NCBI GenBank assembly: GCA_019009955.1
Contig: CM032228.1
Coordinates: 97,484,001-97,548,000 of the forward strand
Direction of reading: 5' to 3'
Source: Riptortus pedestris
Taxonomy: Eukaryota; Arthropoda; Insecta; Hemiptera; Alydidae
DNA: 64,000 bases
The notes beneath the pieces were generated by a model, which saw nothing but the letters and a program-made list of their open reading frames with translations, was not told the DNA's origin and did not search any database. Position numbers and translations under genes: made by a program. This document shows, one piece after another, positions 35,345-47,754 of this stretch. Position 1 is the first letter of the stretch. Each line of letters opens with the position of its first letter.

Positions 35345-36093
35345 TCTTGACAATGCTAGGCTATAAGTAGACGCATATCACTCAGAGGTTAATTTGGAAA
35401 GCAACTACAAGGCTTCCTCGTAACAGTATCTGTTCGACTAACAGAAACAATACCAGAGATTTACAGCCGAGATAAGTAGCAGTGTTGCCATTTCAGATTA
35501 TTACCAAGCTATTTCTAATTACTGATTTGTGCAACAAATATTTGACGAGCGTGTTTTTTTTATTTTTTACTAACATTATAATCCAAATTAATAGAATAAT
35601 TATAACTTTTTAAGGAAACCTAAATTAAATGTAGAAAAGAATTAATGATGTAAAATATAATATTTGGTGAAATATCTTTTTAATACCTTCTTAGAAAACA
35701 ATAATGTACAATTATAACGGTATGAAATTCTTTTATATGTTTTTACTAAATTAACTAACTTCCAGAGCCCACTTCTTCTAAATACTATTTAGGTAGAATA
35801 ATCTCATTGAGAAATAAAATTAAAGAAATAAAAAGATTTAAAATTAATTGATATATTTTTAGAATGAATTATTATGATAACTGGGGATTGAAGATAAGGT
35901 AATATCAAATCAAAACAAATAATTCGAATTAAAGTAGGCTGTGATCGTGGTGTATCTGAACTGGCCTACGCCCTCTGTATTGTTGATGCTAAATCTTGAC
36001 GTTAGTTTATTGGGGGTTTAATCTATGTGAAACTGCGTTGTGTATTTATAATATTTTGACTTAGGGCTACTTTGCTTTTCTCACCAAATAATA
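35345..36093. promoter_or_regulatory. Shared 5' region of the divergent SNX27 / Lachesin pair
   Basis: The 749 bp between the two start codons must hold both 5' UTRs and at least the proximal promoters. It is AT-rich with no obvious transposon, unlike almost every other gap in the window. No transcription start could be fixed by eye. Inference only, since neither a TATA box nor an initiator stands out. Confidence 0.4.
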
Positions 36094-36142
36094 ATGGCCC
36101 CGTATATAGTATCTATATTGGTTTTGACGCAAATTACTCTGA
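36094..36142 (+). CDS. Lac: Lachesin exon 1: signal peptide
   Basis: Sixteen codons plus one base: MAPYIVSILVLTQITL. Donor GTAAGT begins at 36143. The next exon restores an Ile codon and continues YSQRTPTISF. Confidence 0.9.
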
Positions 36143-37154
36143 GTAAGTAATGCTTTTAATAATGATGTTTTTGTGTCATTTCTAAACATTTTTTTCTTAT
36201 ATTTTATTTCTTATTATACCTTTTGTTACTATTTCAGTTTACAGCCAGAGGACGCCTACTATTTCTTTTATTTCTCCAGAACAAATTAAAGACATAGGCG
36301 GTGTAGTTGAACTTGTGTGCAGTGTTCAATACGCTCAAGACTATCCCGTTCTTTGGTTAAAAGTTAGTTCATTAGGTGAAACATTGCCTGTTTCAACATC
36401 TAGTACGCTTATTGTTCGAGATAGTAGATTTGCTCTTAGGTATGATAAAGCCAGCTCAACTTACACTCTCCAGGTAATTTATTTTATTTATTTCTAGTTT
36501 TTCGTTCATTTTCCTTTTCATATTTAAAATAGTTTTGCTTACACATTGGTAAACTGCCTAAGCATTATCAATATAAAAAAATTTTTGTTGTGCAAATGGC
36601 CTGCATATTATAGTTTGTCTTACTGTTGGCTACAATCATCAGAACATTTTTCATGTATTTTGTACCTATGAACACATAATTTATCTAATTATTGGTATGA
36701 TTTTGATGAACTGCCTTGTCCAGAAGCAATGACTAATGCAATTTTTGAAATCAAAGTTTGACAAACGTTGTAGCTCTGGCAGCTAATTTAATGATGACTC
36801 AACCAGAAGTATACGATTTTGTATATTTTTGTGTTTTCAATTATGATTAATCATTAATTAACAAATAAAATAAAATATTCTCTTCCCAAAATAATCTGAC
36901 CTTAGTAACCTCTGTGGCCTGTGGGTTGTTGATAACCTTCGTGTTATCTTTCTTATGAGTGAATGACATAACAAATTTTGGATTTATTATTACTGTATTG
37001 TGAACATGCTAGTGTTCTTTACAGAGATTAATACTGATTAGAATTGCAATTTATAATTTTCTATTTAAACTTATACAAAGTAATTGAAATGATAGCCTAA
37101 TTTTGATATACAACCCTAATTGAGACAGTAGATTTCTCGAAATCATAGGAATTG

Positions 37155-37220
<66 letters not shown>

Positions 37221-38822
37221 TTATTTATTTATTTATTTATTTGTGTGGTACGTTTTGCAACTAAACCATTTCAAAAACACCACAACAAATAAAATAATGG
37301 AAATACTTTATATCTATGCCAATTAAAATAAATAGAAATACATATTTAACACTAAATGAGACTGAGTTGTTTATCACATCCTAAACAATAACTTCTAGAT
37401 AAGTAAATTGCAAATTAATATTAGATATCTATGTCACCAAATTTTGGTTACTTGCAAAGAATATTGATTCTAACTGTTTCTTCGTGCAGAAGAAATATAA
37501 TTTACCAGTTTTCTTTGTTAATAGGTTATTGCTTTTGTATATATAGTGAAACTTCTATTCAATGGACACCCATGAGGTAGAACTTAGCCTTTTATACAGC
37601 GGTGTCCATTAAGAAGGTGTACTGAATTACCTTTTAAAAAATTAATAAAAAACAATCATCTCTTTGGTAAAACATTTTATATAATAACATAATTTTAGCA
37701 ACTTTTTCACATGAGTGGGGGGGGGGGGAGTGAAATGAAGTATCAAAACACAAACAAGTACAAAAAACTTTGTTAATATTTGATTTATGTTGAGTTGAAA
37801 AAATGTATAAAACAACAATTGGAGTACATCATTTTGTCAATAATTGTAGTACATAACATTTTTCAATCTAACACATAAAAATAGAGATTATGAAATTACA
37901 TCAACATGCATACAGGCAGCTGGGCCCTGTCTACCCATATTAATAACATACATACTTTTATTTATTTCTACTTTTTATTAATTTAGTATGCAAATATTCT
38001 AATAGAAATTTATTAAATTAAAAACTCAAATATATTATCTTGAATTTTAGATTAAAGATATTCAAGAAACAGATGCCGGTAAATACCAGTGTCAAGTTAT
38101 TATTGCCATTAACAATAAAATTATGGCAGAAGTTGAGTTATTTGTTCGAAGACCTCCTGTTATATCAGACAACTCTACAAGATCTCGAATCGTTAGTGAA
38201 GGGCAGGAAGTAGTTTTGGAGTGCTATGCTGGTGGTTATCCCCCTGCAAGAATTTCATGGAGGCGTGAAAACAGTGCTATATTGCCTACTGGAGGTTCAG
38301 TTTACAGGTAATATATGAGGCGTTTGGTTTCAAAACCAGGTACATCCATTTTCAAAAATTTTTCAGGAGTGATCAAAATAGATTTCATTTTTTAAAAAAG
38401 TCAGTTTAACACACTTTTTTCATTATCTGACAGTATTGATTTTGGAACAAACGCGTCCAATACATTATTTCCGGCATTCAAAACTTATGAAAAATTAAAA
38501 AGAAAAATGTTTTTGAAAAAACGGATGTACCTGGTTTTGAAACCAAACGCCTCATATATTTGTTACTTGTTTTAGCTTAAATTAGGAGTATTCATACCAA
38601 CTCTCCAATATCTGATCAGCACAGAATATCTGCATGCTATCCTATATCATAATTTGTCAAGCCTTAATACAACTTGATTTAAGTACAGCCTAGGTCCTCC
38701 TAACTCATGTTTACTATGCTTAGGAAGGTTAGGCATCCAGTTTAGCAGATTTCCCTTTAGGGAAATCAGCTATTGAGGTTGTACTTGATCATGACGATTT
38801 TTGAAAAAAATGAATGCGTTTA

Positions 38823-38890
<68 letters not shown>

Positions 38891-41800
38891 GAGTGATATA
38901 CTTGTAATTTGATAAACTCTGCAACAATAAATACTCTTCAATGTAATTAACAATCTGGAAACATTAATATGTATAGCGATATTTCTTAAATATACAAATA
39001 GGGCTCTGTAGGCCCTGGGCTTAATTTACTAATGCATCATGAAAATTTTGAGCTCACCATATTTTTGTTTTAAGTGTGCACTCCAAAACTTTCATGTAAA
39101 AAATAACAAACCTTTAAAGATCACCACACTTGCACTGTTAATGCTCCGATTCATTTTGGGAGTTGAGGTAGCGTATGTTGGTCGGCCAGTCAGAGAGAGA
39201 GATATATATATATATATACTAGCTAATGTACCCGGCAATGCCCGAGCTATCATTGACTGACTAAAGATGGTATTTTTATAGCAAGACTTCAATGTGTATA
39301 ATTGCACTTCCACGATGTATTGTTTTTCCGAAATTACCAATCCTAAAGGTTAACTTTTGGGGACTAATAGAATAGAAATTTTAGTTTTGAAGAATAAATG
39401 AAAATGTGTTCCTTATCAACCCCTCTTCACTTTATGACTCACTTTTTTTGAATAATTCAAACCATAATCATGGATAGCATTTATTACAATTAAGTATCAT
39501 CTGTAATGAACATATTTCCTGTCAAAAAACAATCCGAGCACATAGTTTAAGCATAGTTTTGTACATAAGATTATATTCCTAATAGTAGATCTCAATTAAC
39601 TGTTTTACCCTCCCTTCAACTTCCACTCCTGCATGAATGCTATTAACATTGTTTTCCTTAAATCATTGATTCAAAATATTATTTTAATAATTTATCTACC
39701 TGATAAAATTAAATAATAGTGGTACCCTAAAAATAATTTCATTTATATTCCAAAAGTTAGGTGAGGGGAAGAGATTGTAGCCCTCCCTGCAACCTAAGTA
39801 AGATTAAACAATCATATCGAGTTTAAACGCATATTGTCTTTTGTCATAATGACATTACCATTAGTGTTTAATTGTTATGATAGTACATATTTGTTTCAAT
39901 AAAATCAAGATAATATATTACCAGAACCAAAGAGTTTAATTCCCTACAACTTCCGCTATGACTCATGGAAATTCAGCATGACTTTGTTTAAATGATACAT
40001 TATATAAATTAAATAATGGTAATGCTATAATAGTTTACATTTCCATTGGAAATAAATAACAAAGTTATTTTCTAGGGAAAATAAATAAATGAGGAGGGGA
40101 CAACAGAGATTTATAACCTCACTAATCCGAATCATACTTCGAACTATCATATAAACTAAAACATAACATCATTTGTCATAATATGCATTTACTAAAAACA
40201 TTAAGTACTAATAAAATTAATGAATCCCGCTAAAGTCTTAGCATGTATCCCGTGTATACTTCATTTTACGACAAAAGTGAATGCAACAAAAGTTACTCTA
40301 AATAACAAAATAAACTACTTTTGTTTTGTGCATGTTTGCCAAGAAACTAATAGAAAATGAGATATCACAATTTTTCATTTCAGGCTTCCCTTATACTTAC
40401 TACCACTCCTGTTCGTACCTAAAAATTTTAATATAGCTTATAATCAGGCTGGTTTTAATACTAAATTACATACGGAGTTTCATTGAGGTCGGTTAAGTTT
40501 TTTATGTCCTTTAAAATTGTTGGCTCCCACTTTAGTTTTTAGTGTATATCTCGTTTATATTTTGTTTTACGACAAAAATGAATATAACAAAAGTTACTTT
40601 AAATAACAAAATAAACAACTTTTGTCATACGCATATTTGCCAAAAAACCAATAGGAAACGAAATATCACTATTTCACCTGTCAACAACGGATAACACAGC
40701 CAGTAGGCAATAGTCATCCATAACAAAGCACACACTCATGGCCAATGTAATGCACATATTAATTATAAGCCCAATACACTTCTGAGTACAATGCTCTTTC
40801 TTACAATTATAAACTTTTTTTTTCCTTTCCTACAATTTGAAATCTATGAATTCCATTACACTTGTCTTTCAATTTGAATATCCTTGATACTTTAAAGTAC
40901 TAATAGTGCTATTTATAATAAACTGAGGACATAATTTCAAGATGTTTTTATTATTTATTTATTATATCGGAATAAGGTTTCTTTTTTAGTTCACAAGTTC
41001 CCATTGGCCACTTGAGAAAATCAAATTCACTAATTCTAGGTTTAGTGCATGTATAAAGGACAACACTTATATCACATGAGAAATCCAAGAATCTTATAAA
41101 AATTAGGGCAGGGTTGGTAAGGGACTAAATATTCAAATCTTTTCTTAATGAAACAGTTACTTATTCCTTTGATTTGCACAAAAAAAAAAAAAAATGAGGA
41201 AATTGAGTAACTACCCAAAAAATACAATTTTTAATCAGATATTGTTGTATAAATAAATTTAAAAAAAATTAATTTTGTAGATATCTCAGGAAAAATAGAA
41301 TTAAATATCCAATTTTAGAAATGTATTTTTTTTTCCAAACATCAGCTGTACAGTTACCCTCAAAATACTTTATTTTAAAAATATTTCTTTGATTTACCCC
41401 TAAAAAATATATATATTTTTTTTTCCAGAGGTAACGTATTGAAAATTAATTCTGTTCGAAAGGAAGACAGGGGCACGTATTATTGTGTTGCCGAAAATGG
41501 TGTAGGAAAAGGAACAAGGAGGAATGTTGCTATTGAAATTGAGTTTTCCCCTGTAATAACAGTTCCTAGACCTAGATTAGGCCAGGCTCTTCAGTATGAC
41601 ATGGATTTGGAGTGTCATGTTGAAGCATATCCTCCACCTGCTATTGTATGGCTGAAAGATGATGTCCAGCTTGCTAACAATCAACATTATAGGTATTTAT
41701 TCATACTTATAAAATAAAATGATTGTTCACTATATATATTTTTGTACCAAAAGTCAATAAATTTAATATTACTAAACTTAATAAAACAGTAGTCTACCCT

Positions 41801-44800
41801 TAATATAATTACAAAATTTACATAATAAATGAGTTTTTAGTTAGGGCAGGTATGCCCAATACACTCACAAGGGGAGTGCACGGTCTTCCCCCCACCAATT
41901 TTTTTTTTTTACCGATATCGGTGGGTGGAAGGTTGTGCACTCCCCTTGTCAGTTTTAGAAGTACACAATGTGGCAAATTTGCTCTGTGTAGCAGAAGTCA
42001 TAAATTCATGTTTTCGAAATTTGACATTAAGGTGTTAAATTTTGTTGATTCCTTGACGTTTATTAAATTCTTATATTTACTTTTTATTTTCAGTATTTCT
42101 CACTTCGCAACTGCTGATGAATTTACTGATACTACTCTGAGAGTGATTACAATAGAAAAACGACAATATGGTACATACACTTGCAAAGCCAGCAATAAGT
42201 TAGGGAGTGCCACAGCTATGGTAGAACTGTTTGGTATGTTCTTGATTATTCAATATAGTATGATTAGCATCCTTTACTGTGCTAATAAGACCTTGTGACA
42301 TGATCTTTTAGGTTACTGTATGTGAAGTTGATAGTTGTTATAATCATATTGGTTATGTACCTTAGATGGCTTTTCCATTAGAAAATATTTGCCTCTTTTT
42401 TAAATTACCTGCATTAGTTTATTCTTAATTTTATTCACTCTCTATGTATTATATTTTTTATATTTACTCCTGGATAATAATTCAAAAATGGGATAAAATT
42501 GAAAAGTGTTTAGAAAGAAGTTATTTGTTTTTTTTCTCAACAAAACAAAACTCAACAAAGTTGGCTAGGAGTTTACTTCATAGACAATACCTCGGAACGG
42601 GCTAGTGGTTGTCTCTGGTAGTTGCTCAGTTGATATGCATTGTTAGTCACCTGATGATGTCTTGCAGTCCCTTTAGCTTTTACACAAATATTGAGATACT
42701 TGATTGTAACATTCACCTTATGAGTTCATCATTAATCATACTAGAAATTATAATGATATTTGGAAATAGTAATATTTTGATACTCCTTGGTGACAATAAT
42801 ACCATTTATCTAAGTGTTTGTGTGTGTGCATGCACACATAAGCTAGGAGACAGGCCAGATAATGGGAGGTTCATAAGGCAGAGTGTCATTTAGCTATGGT
42901 AATTTTTTTAGAATAGCAAGTGTATTGTTGCAGTTTAACATACAATTTGTCACTATTCAGCCTCACAAGACAGTCAGTTCCGTCGGTTTAACTCGTAACA
43001 ATTGTATGATAGGTTAAAGTGCTTTTTGAGGAGTCATTCCAAGGGATGTGTATATAGCTCAAACCCTATTTTATAAATTGATACAACTGAGGGAAGGAGT
43101 AAATTTCTAAATCTCTCATATGAAAATAATCACAGAGCAATATTAGAGAGAGTGGAAGTTACCTTCTGATAATGGGGAAATTCGAAAACTCAAAATATCT
43201 CCGTTGCAATGAGTCAGATCGAAAAATGTTATAGAACCAACCTTGTAAAACTATTGATGCTCTACAATTGTTGTTGTTTAGATTTTTTTGCAGCTCAAAT
43301 ATTAAACAAGTTATTTGTACTTTCTTGTTTTCTGTCTTGAGTAAGCCTCCAGTTCTCAACGGAGTTTTATTTAGAAATATAAAATATATAGTGAAATGAG
43401 ATCAGTAGTGTGTTATATCCGCACATGGGGAAATTTGCTTAGTTTATGCAACCCCTGCATGACATTTTGTTTTAGTTTTCAGTAGTCCATAAACCCCCCC
43501 CCCCTACTCCTACAGCGATTATTACTTTGAGCACCTTAACCTATCTATCTTGTTCAATTTAAATTTCAAATACTGTTTACACAATCATTGTATTATAGAA
43601 TAGAGGAAAATGGAGAATAGATGGTGCCAGATCAGGGTCCAGCACATGTCAATTCTTAGTTAGAACATCACCTGAGTGATAGACGTTTTATATAACAACA
43701 ATCAACTTCAAATATAAATGAATAATAGATTTTTCTTCATTGCCAAATAAAATTGCTTGCATTTATTAATATGCATTTGTTTTTATTTGCATTAAAATGT
43801 GTTAATAGCTAGATGTCCAATTTACTTCCCTTTATTCACAGTTTAACTAAGTTTTAGTTGATGATTCTTTGTTTTTTTATGGTTATAAATTCCCAATGTT
43901 AACCTGTAAAAATTAGCCCTTTCCAAATTGCTCAAAGTAAACTTATGTTTGTTTTAAATATTTTGTAATTATAATACTTTGTTCCATATTAGTCTTTTAA
44001 TAAGTGCATTTTTCTCAATCCTTTCTTTTTTTCTTCTAGCTATGGAAGGGGCATAACATTTCTTATTATTTATTTCACACAAATTACATGACTACAAAAT
44101 CAGTGATAGAAAATATGAAGTACGGTCAAAATATGTCTGTCATATCAAACCGCAAATTTTAAATAAGTTTTATTTATGTTTAAAACAAATTAATATATAG
44201 AGATTTCTAGTATCAGAGAAGTTGCTTACTTGATTGTATGTAACGATTATTTTTTATTTATTTGAAATTCTTATAGTATTTAGAATCATCACACTGAGGT
44301 GAAATAAATATAATTTTAATTTGTTAGATAGATTTATTTTGCTTTTGATATATTTGGCATTTTTTGCTCTTTTTTTTTTTTTTTTGAATGTGCTATTTTG
44401 CATTTACCCTAACCAAAAGCTTGCCTGTGTGTGTAGATGTTAGTATTATTTGTTTCAGAATCTGTAATACCTGTATGCCCTCCTGCCTGTGGTCAAGCCA
44501 GATATGGAGATGCTGCACAATTGTCCCATAGTAATATAGCTCTTCTGATTATGCCCATTATTTTGTTTGTATTCAGGTAATTATGACTTGTTTTTAGCAT
44601 GCTTTTGTTATTTATTTTCTATATTGCCCTTGCTTTACATTTATATGTTTATTATCAAATGTTTTTGATGTATTAAACTGTTCTTTTTTGGCTGTTATGA
44701 GATGTTTGAATTTGTCAATTAATATTATAACTCAGATAATAATGTAGAGGTCATTTATATATTTTTAAAAATTTTTTTATATCAGCAGTAGTGTAAAAAC

Positions 44801-46193
44801 ATTACTTTCAGAATCAAAATTGAAAATAAGTATAGCTACTCATCATTCAAGAGTTTTAAAAACACAGAATACTAATTAGTATTTTTAAACACAATAGTAT
44901 AAGCAAGGTGATTAAGTCAGAAATAGAAAATTGTAATAAAATTAACAAATAAAACAAACTTCTTGCATTTTTTGAACTGCTTATAAATCAATTAATTATT
45001 ACAATAGAATCTAATATGATAGGCTCTCTCATAATTTGTATTTTCTTTCCTCAACTTCTTGTTATTAAAACAATATTTTCTTAAATTAGTCATAATCCTG
45101 TGTCCCTGTTAATGTCTATAGGAACTTTAATTAATTATAAAAATAATGAGGCTATCTTAGCATTGTAGTAAGCATAGTGAGACTATATTTCCTTTAACTG
45201 GGTGATTTGCAGGATATGTAGCAAACTGTTCAACCCCCCCCCCCACCCCCCCTGTTACCAATCCTTCTTGAGAAGTTATTTAACCTTCAAGCTGCGAGTT
45301 ACTCGGGTGATGATGGATAGTCTAGCCCCTGCAGAGCCCAGTGTGCTGAATACTTTTTATGTTCTAGTGCTAATTGTATAATTTTCATTCCAGTTGTTTT
45401 AATTATCTTCCAGTAACTAGTTCCAAGAACCAATAGACACATTTCAGTGTTTATCAGCAGGATTCTCTTTGCAATCTGAAGAAGAGTCACTTTCACTCAC
45501 TTCAGCAAAAAGTTCAAATTCTAGAGTGAGCGGGCAAAAGAGTAAGTCAGTAAACCTAGTTTTTGAAAAAATACAAAGTTTGTATTGTTATGAAAACAAA
45601 AAAGATTCTAAATTAATTAAACTTACTACAGAAAATATAAATATAAAGAGAGCTTTGAAAGGAAAAGGTGTGTGAATCAATTAAAAATGTGGTGTAAACA
45701 TATGTCCTAGATTGGACATATACTCATTATTCAGCCTTTAAATATGTCTGGAGCAAAAATGGCCGCATCAGCTGAAATAATATAATAAATTGGGTATGAT
45801 AAAAAATATTTGTGTAATTTATATTATTTACTGCTCTTCCATTGTATTTTAAAGGAAGCTTGATATTGTATTTATCTATCATGTTATCAGTCTTTTGGGC
45901 CTGCAAGATATAATTGGCAGTCCTGAATTCTTGATTACAACATTTAATTCCATAAATTTACAGTACTATAATAAGAATTGAACTCTTATAAAATATATTA
46001 TGTGAGTTAGTCAGGTAAACATATTTTTTTTTTGTAATCAAGATCTCAGAAATGAATTTTTTATTCATGAATTGTAAAACAAAAAAGTAATCTAATAATT
46101 TTATTCTGGAGGAAGTCATGTTTTATTTTTCCATTGTATTTTTTTCTTTTTAATATGTTTTTCCTTTTTTGTTATAGAGCACCACGTGCCTAA
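36094..46193 (+). CDS. Lac: Lachesin, GPI-anchored Ig-domain adhesion protein, 7 exons
   Basis: Spliced CDS 36094-36142, 36238-36473, 38051-38307, 41429-41692, 42094-42233, 44459-44576, 46178-46193 (1080 nt, 359 aa). All introns are GT-AG with matching phases. The product has a hydrophobic signal peptide (MAPYIVSILVLTQITL), three Ig domains and a hydrophobic tail (NIALLIMPIILFVF) preceded by CPPACGQ, as expected for a GPI-anchor signal. Ig hallmarks are visible: C-SVQYAQDYPVLWLK and DAGKYQCQV in domain 1, DRGTYYCVAENG in domain 2, YGTYTCKASNKLG in domain 3. A sequon NST follows the first linker. In flies Lachesin acts in septate junctions and tracheal/neural adhesion. Length and sequence are very close to what I recall for insect Lachesin. 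The CDS looks intact, and introns host a MITE, an inverted Helitron and (TA)n tracts. Confidence 0.96.
36238..36473 (+). CDS. Lac: Lachesin exon 2: Ig domain 1
   Basis: Acceptor ATTTCAG. Encodes RTPTISFISPEQIKDIGG, CSVQYAQDYPVLWLK and DSRFALRYDKASSTYTLQ. Ends in phase 0 at GTAATT. It carries the first cysteine of Ig1; the second is in exon 3. Confidence 0.95.
37157..37242. repeat. (TA)n(TTTA)n microsatellite in Lachesin intron 2
   Basis: About 60 bp TA then seven TTTA units. The Helitron-like interior motifs appear 450 bp downstream (37690-37900). Confidence 0.9.
37690..37900. mobile_element. Degenerate Helitron-like family interior
   Basis: GAGTGGGG... followed by TTAATATTTGATTTATGTTGA, AAAAATGTATAAAACAACAA and TTTTTCAATCTAACACA matches the family interior order, without recognisable ends. 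Confidence 0.45.
38051..38307 (+). CDS. Lac: Lachesin exon 3: end of Ig1, first half of Ig2
   Basis: Encodes IKDIQETDAGKYQCQV, RRPPVISDNSTRSR and CYAGGYPPARISWRREN. Ends in phase 2 (TAC AG) at donor GTAATA. A 248-bp MITE begins 9 bases into the intron. Confidence 0.95.
38317..38564. mobile_element. MITE with ~37-bp inverted repeats beside the exon 3 donor
   Basis: Begins GAGGCGTTTGGTTTCAAAAC and CAGGTACATCC and ends with the exact complement; both sides carry ATATAT. Imperfect pairing continues to about 48 bp. No coding capacity. It starts 9 bases after the Lachesin exon 3 donor. Confidence 0.85.
38740..38887 (-). mobile_element. Helitron-like family 3'-end fragment with (CT)n(TA)n
   Basis: AGCAGATTTCCCTTTAGGGA hairpin, TATTGAGGTTGTACTTGATC, then a (CT)n tract passing into (TA)n. 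The rest is missing. Confidence 0.75.
39219..40675 (-). mobile_element. Helitron, inverted, 5'-truncated
   Basis: On the minus strand it ends in CTCGGGCATTGCCGGG hairpin, TACATTAG-CTAG and T. Further in are complements of AACAAAAGTTGTTTATTTTG and of the GGAGTGGGGGTT module, with units near 40400 and degraded ones near 39630 and 39950. The 5' end is not found; similarity fades near 40675. Lachesin intron 3. Confidence 0.75.
41429..41692 (+). CDS. Lac: Lachesin exon 4: end of Ig2, first half of Ig3
   Basis: The acceptor is TTTTCCAG at 41428, which gives an AGA codon across the junction. Encodes VRKEDRGTYYCVAENGVGKG, ITVPRPRLGQALQYDMDLEC and EAYPPPAIVWLKDD. Donor GTATTT, phase 2. Confidence 0.95.
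41867..41949. mobile_element. Palindromic mini-MITE, 83 bp
   Basis: ACAAGGGGAGTGCAC at the left pairs with GTGCACTCCCCTTGT at the right, and the arms continue to GG-TCTTCC-CCCCACC. Poly-T and GATATC lie in the loop. In Lachesin intron 4, about 145 bp before exon 5. Confidence 0.75.
42094..42233 (+). CDS. Lac: Lachesin exon 5: end of Ig3
   Basis: Acceptor TATTTTCAG. Encodes SISHFATADEFTDTTLRVIT and KRQYGTYTCKASNKLGSA, ending in phase 1 at GTATGT. Confidence 0.94.
43178..43466 (-). mobile_element. Helitron-like family 5' half, decayed
   Basis: CTCAAAATATCTCCGTTGCA, CAGATCGAAAAATG, AGTAAGCCTCC, then GGGGAAATTTGCTTAGTTTA and a decayed 5' terminus CAACCCCTGCATGAC. Confidence 0.7.
44459..44576 (+). 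CDS. Lac: Lachesin exon 6: stalk and GPI-signal hydrophobic tail
   Basis: Acceptor TTGTTTCAG. Encodes ESVIPVCPPACGQARYGDAA then LSHSNIALLIMPIILFVF. Donor GTAATT, phase 2. The short linker plus terminal hydrophobic run fits GPI attachment rather than a transmembrane segment with a cytoplasmic tail. Confidence 0.92.
46178..46193 (+). CDS. Lac: Lachesin exon 7: last codons and stop
   Basis: Acceptor TTTGTTATAG after a T-rich tract. The exon completes an Arg codon, then APRA and TAA at 46191-46193. It is only 16 coding bases, so its call rests on phase and acceptor quality. An AATAAA at 46577-46582 could serve as a poly(A) signal. Confidence 0.75.
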
Positions 46194-47700
46194 CATTAAT
46201 TATGCTGGTTTAATATGGAGCAGTTCAGCTAATAGTGGTGCCATTAAAAGCACATTCTGGTTCTCTACATTGGCTGTATTGTTTAACATCATTCATTTCT
46301 TTCATACCATAGTGACACCATATCATGTGTGATAAAGTATGTCACCTTTTCAGGTTGTGATTTTTCGTGTTCTCAAAATGTTTCAGATACTAGTTTATTA
46401 GTCTAGCAAGCCGTTCTACTGAACATATCATACATTTATTTATATTAGCTAAGAAATGTAAAAAGTGTTTATTACTGTAAAATCTTTGTTTTATCTTGTC
46501 TTGCTTTAAAAGGTTACATTGTTTAATAAGAGCATTGGTGATAAGAAATGATACCTATTGCCATATTCATGTTGCTAATAAAACAATGAATGATTTTGTT
46601 TTACTAAATTTTGCATTGTTGGCAGTTTTCTGTTCAATAACTAGCTGTTTTTGTAATGTATTAAGATTTTTTTTCTATTTTAATGTTTTTAAATGGCATT
46701 CTTTAACTCCTGTTAAAATACTGTTTTAAAATTCTAACTATATATAAATATGTAGTTTTCCATCTATATCTTGGTAATTTGACTGGCCCACATGTGTATG
46801 TGCATGCGCACATACACCTACACAAGCATGCTTATCCTTGCCAACACAAAACATTCATAGGAATGCAAAAATACACACATTTGTATTCCCCTACTCAAAA
46901 ATTACATCCATTTTCTTTTTTATTATCCTACCAAGCTGCAAACTGGATTCATAATTTAATCAGAACTAACAATTTTATGAGGTAGGATATGAATGGTTAG
47001 TTACCTAATTTCTAATTTTAGATTACCTATTGTAATTTTAATGAATGAAAATATTGTAATTTTAAAACATTGCAACATGTGTAAGACAATGCTTCATGAT
47101 GCTTGCTTTAATTTCATGTACTGATGTTTAAATTCATGTAATTCAGATTCTTCAATAGAATCTGAAAACAGGGTAGCAAAGTGTTTTAATTTAAATGATT
47201 CACAATAGAAGAGACTTTCAAAATTATAGTATTTGTTAATAATATTGAAACTGAAGTTTTGTAAATATCATTTTCTTCATATTTCAACATTAATCATGGC
47301 TTCTTCAAAATTTAAATAATGAATATGCTCTGAATAGTATATCGGGATATTCTCCATATTTCTCATTATTTGCACAGGAATCTAAATATATTGCGTCCTT
47401 CTTAATTTTTAACGAATTCCACCCATTTTATGACTAGTGATTTTTTATTTTATTTTAATTAAAGTGGAACTTTATAAATACCTAATGGTGATATTTTTAT
47501 GATCTGATTTCAGCTTAAAATTTAATTTTAATTTCAATTATTGTAATGTTAATATTGGTTCTTACCATTTATACATATTTCTATTATAATTAATTCATGA
47601 TTCACAAATATAATTTCGTAAGTCACTATGCAGTGATTCCATTATAGCTAAAAGACTGTTTAATGGGAATTAACAAACTATTTACAATTTGTTCTTATGA

Positions 47701-47754
<54 letters not shown>

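Noticed and set aside
45469..45675. 68-aa Ser/Lys-rich ORF (SLSLTSAKSSNSRVSGQKSK) in Lachesin intron 6
   Set aside because: Possibly an extra exon by composition, but acceptor and donor do not give a frame compatible with Lachesin, and no family is recognisable.
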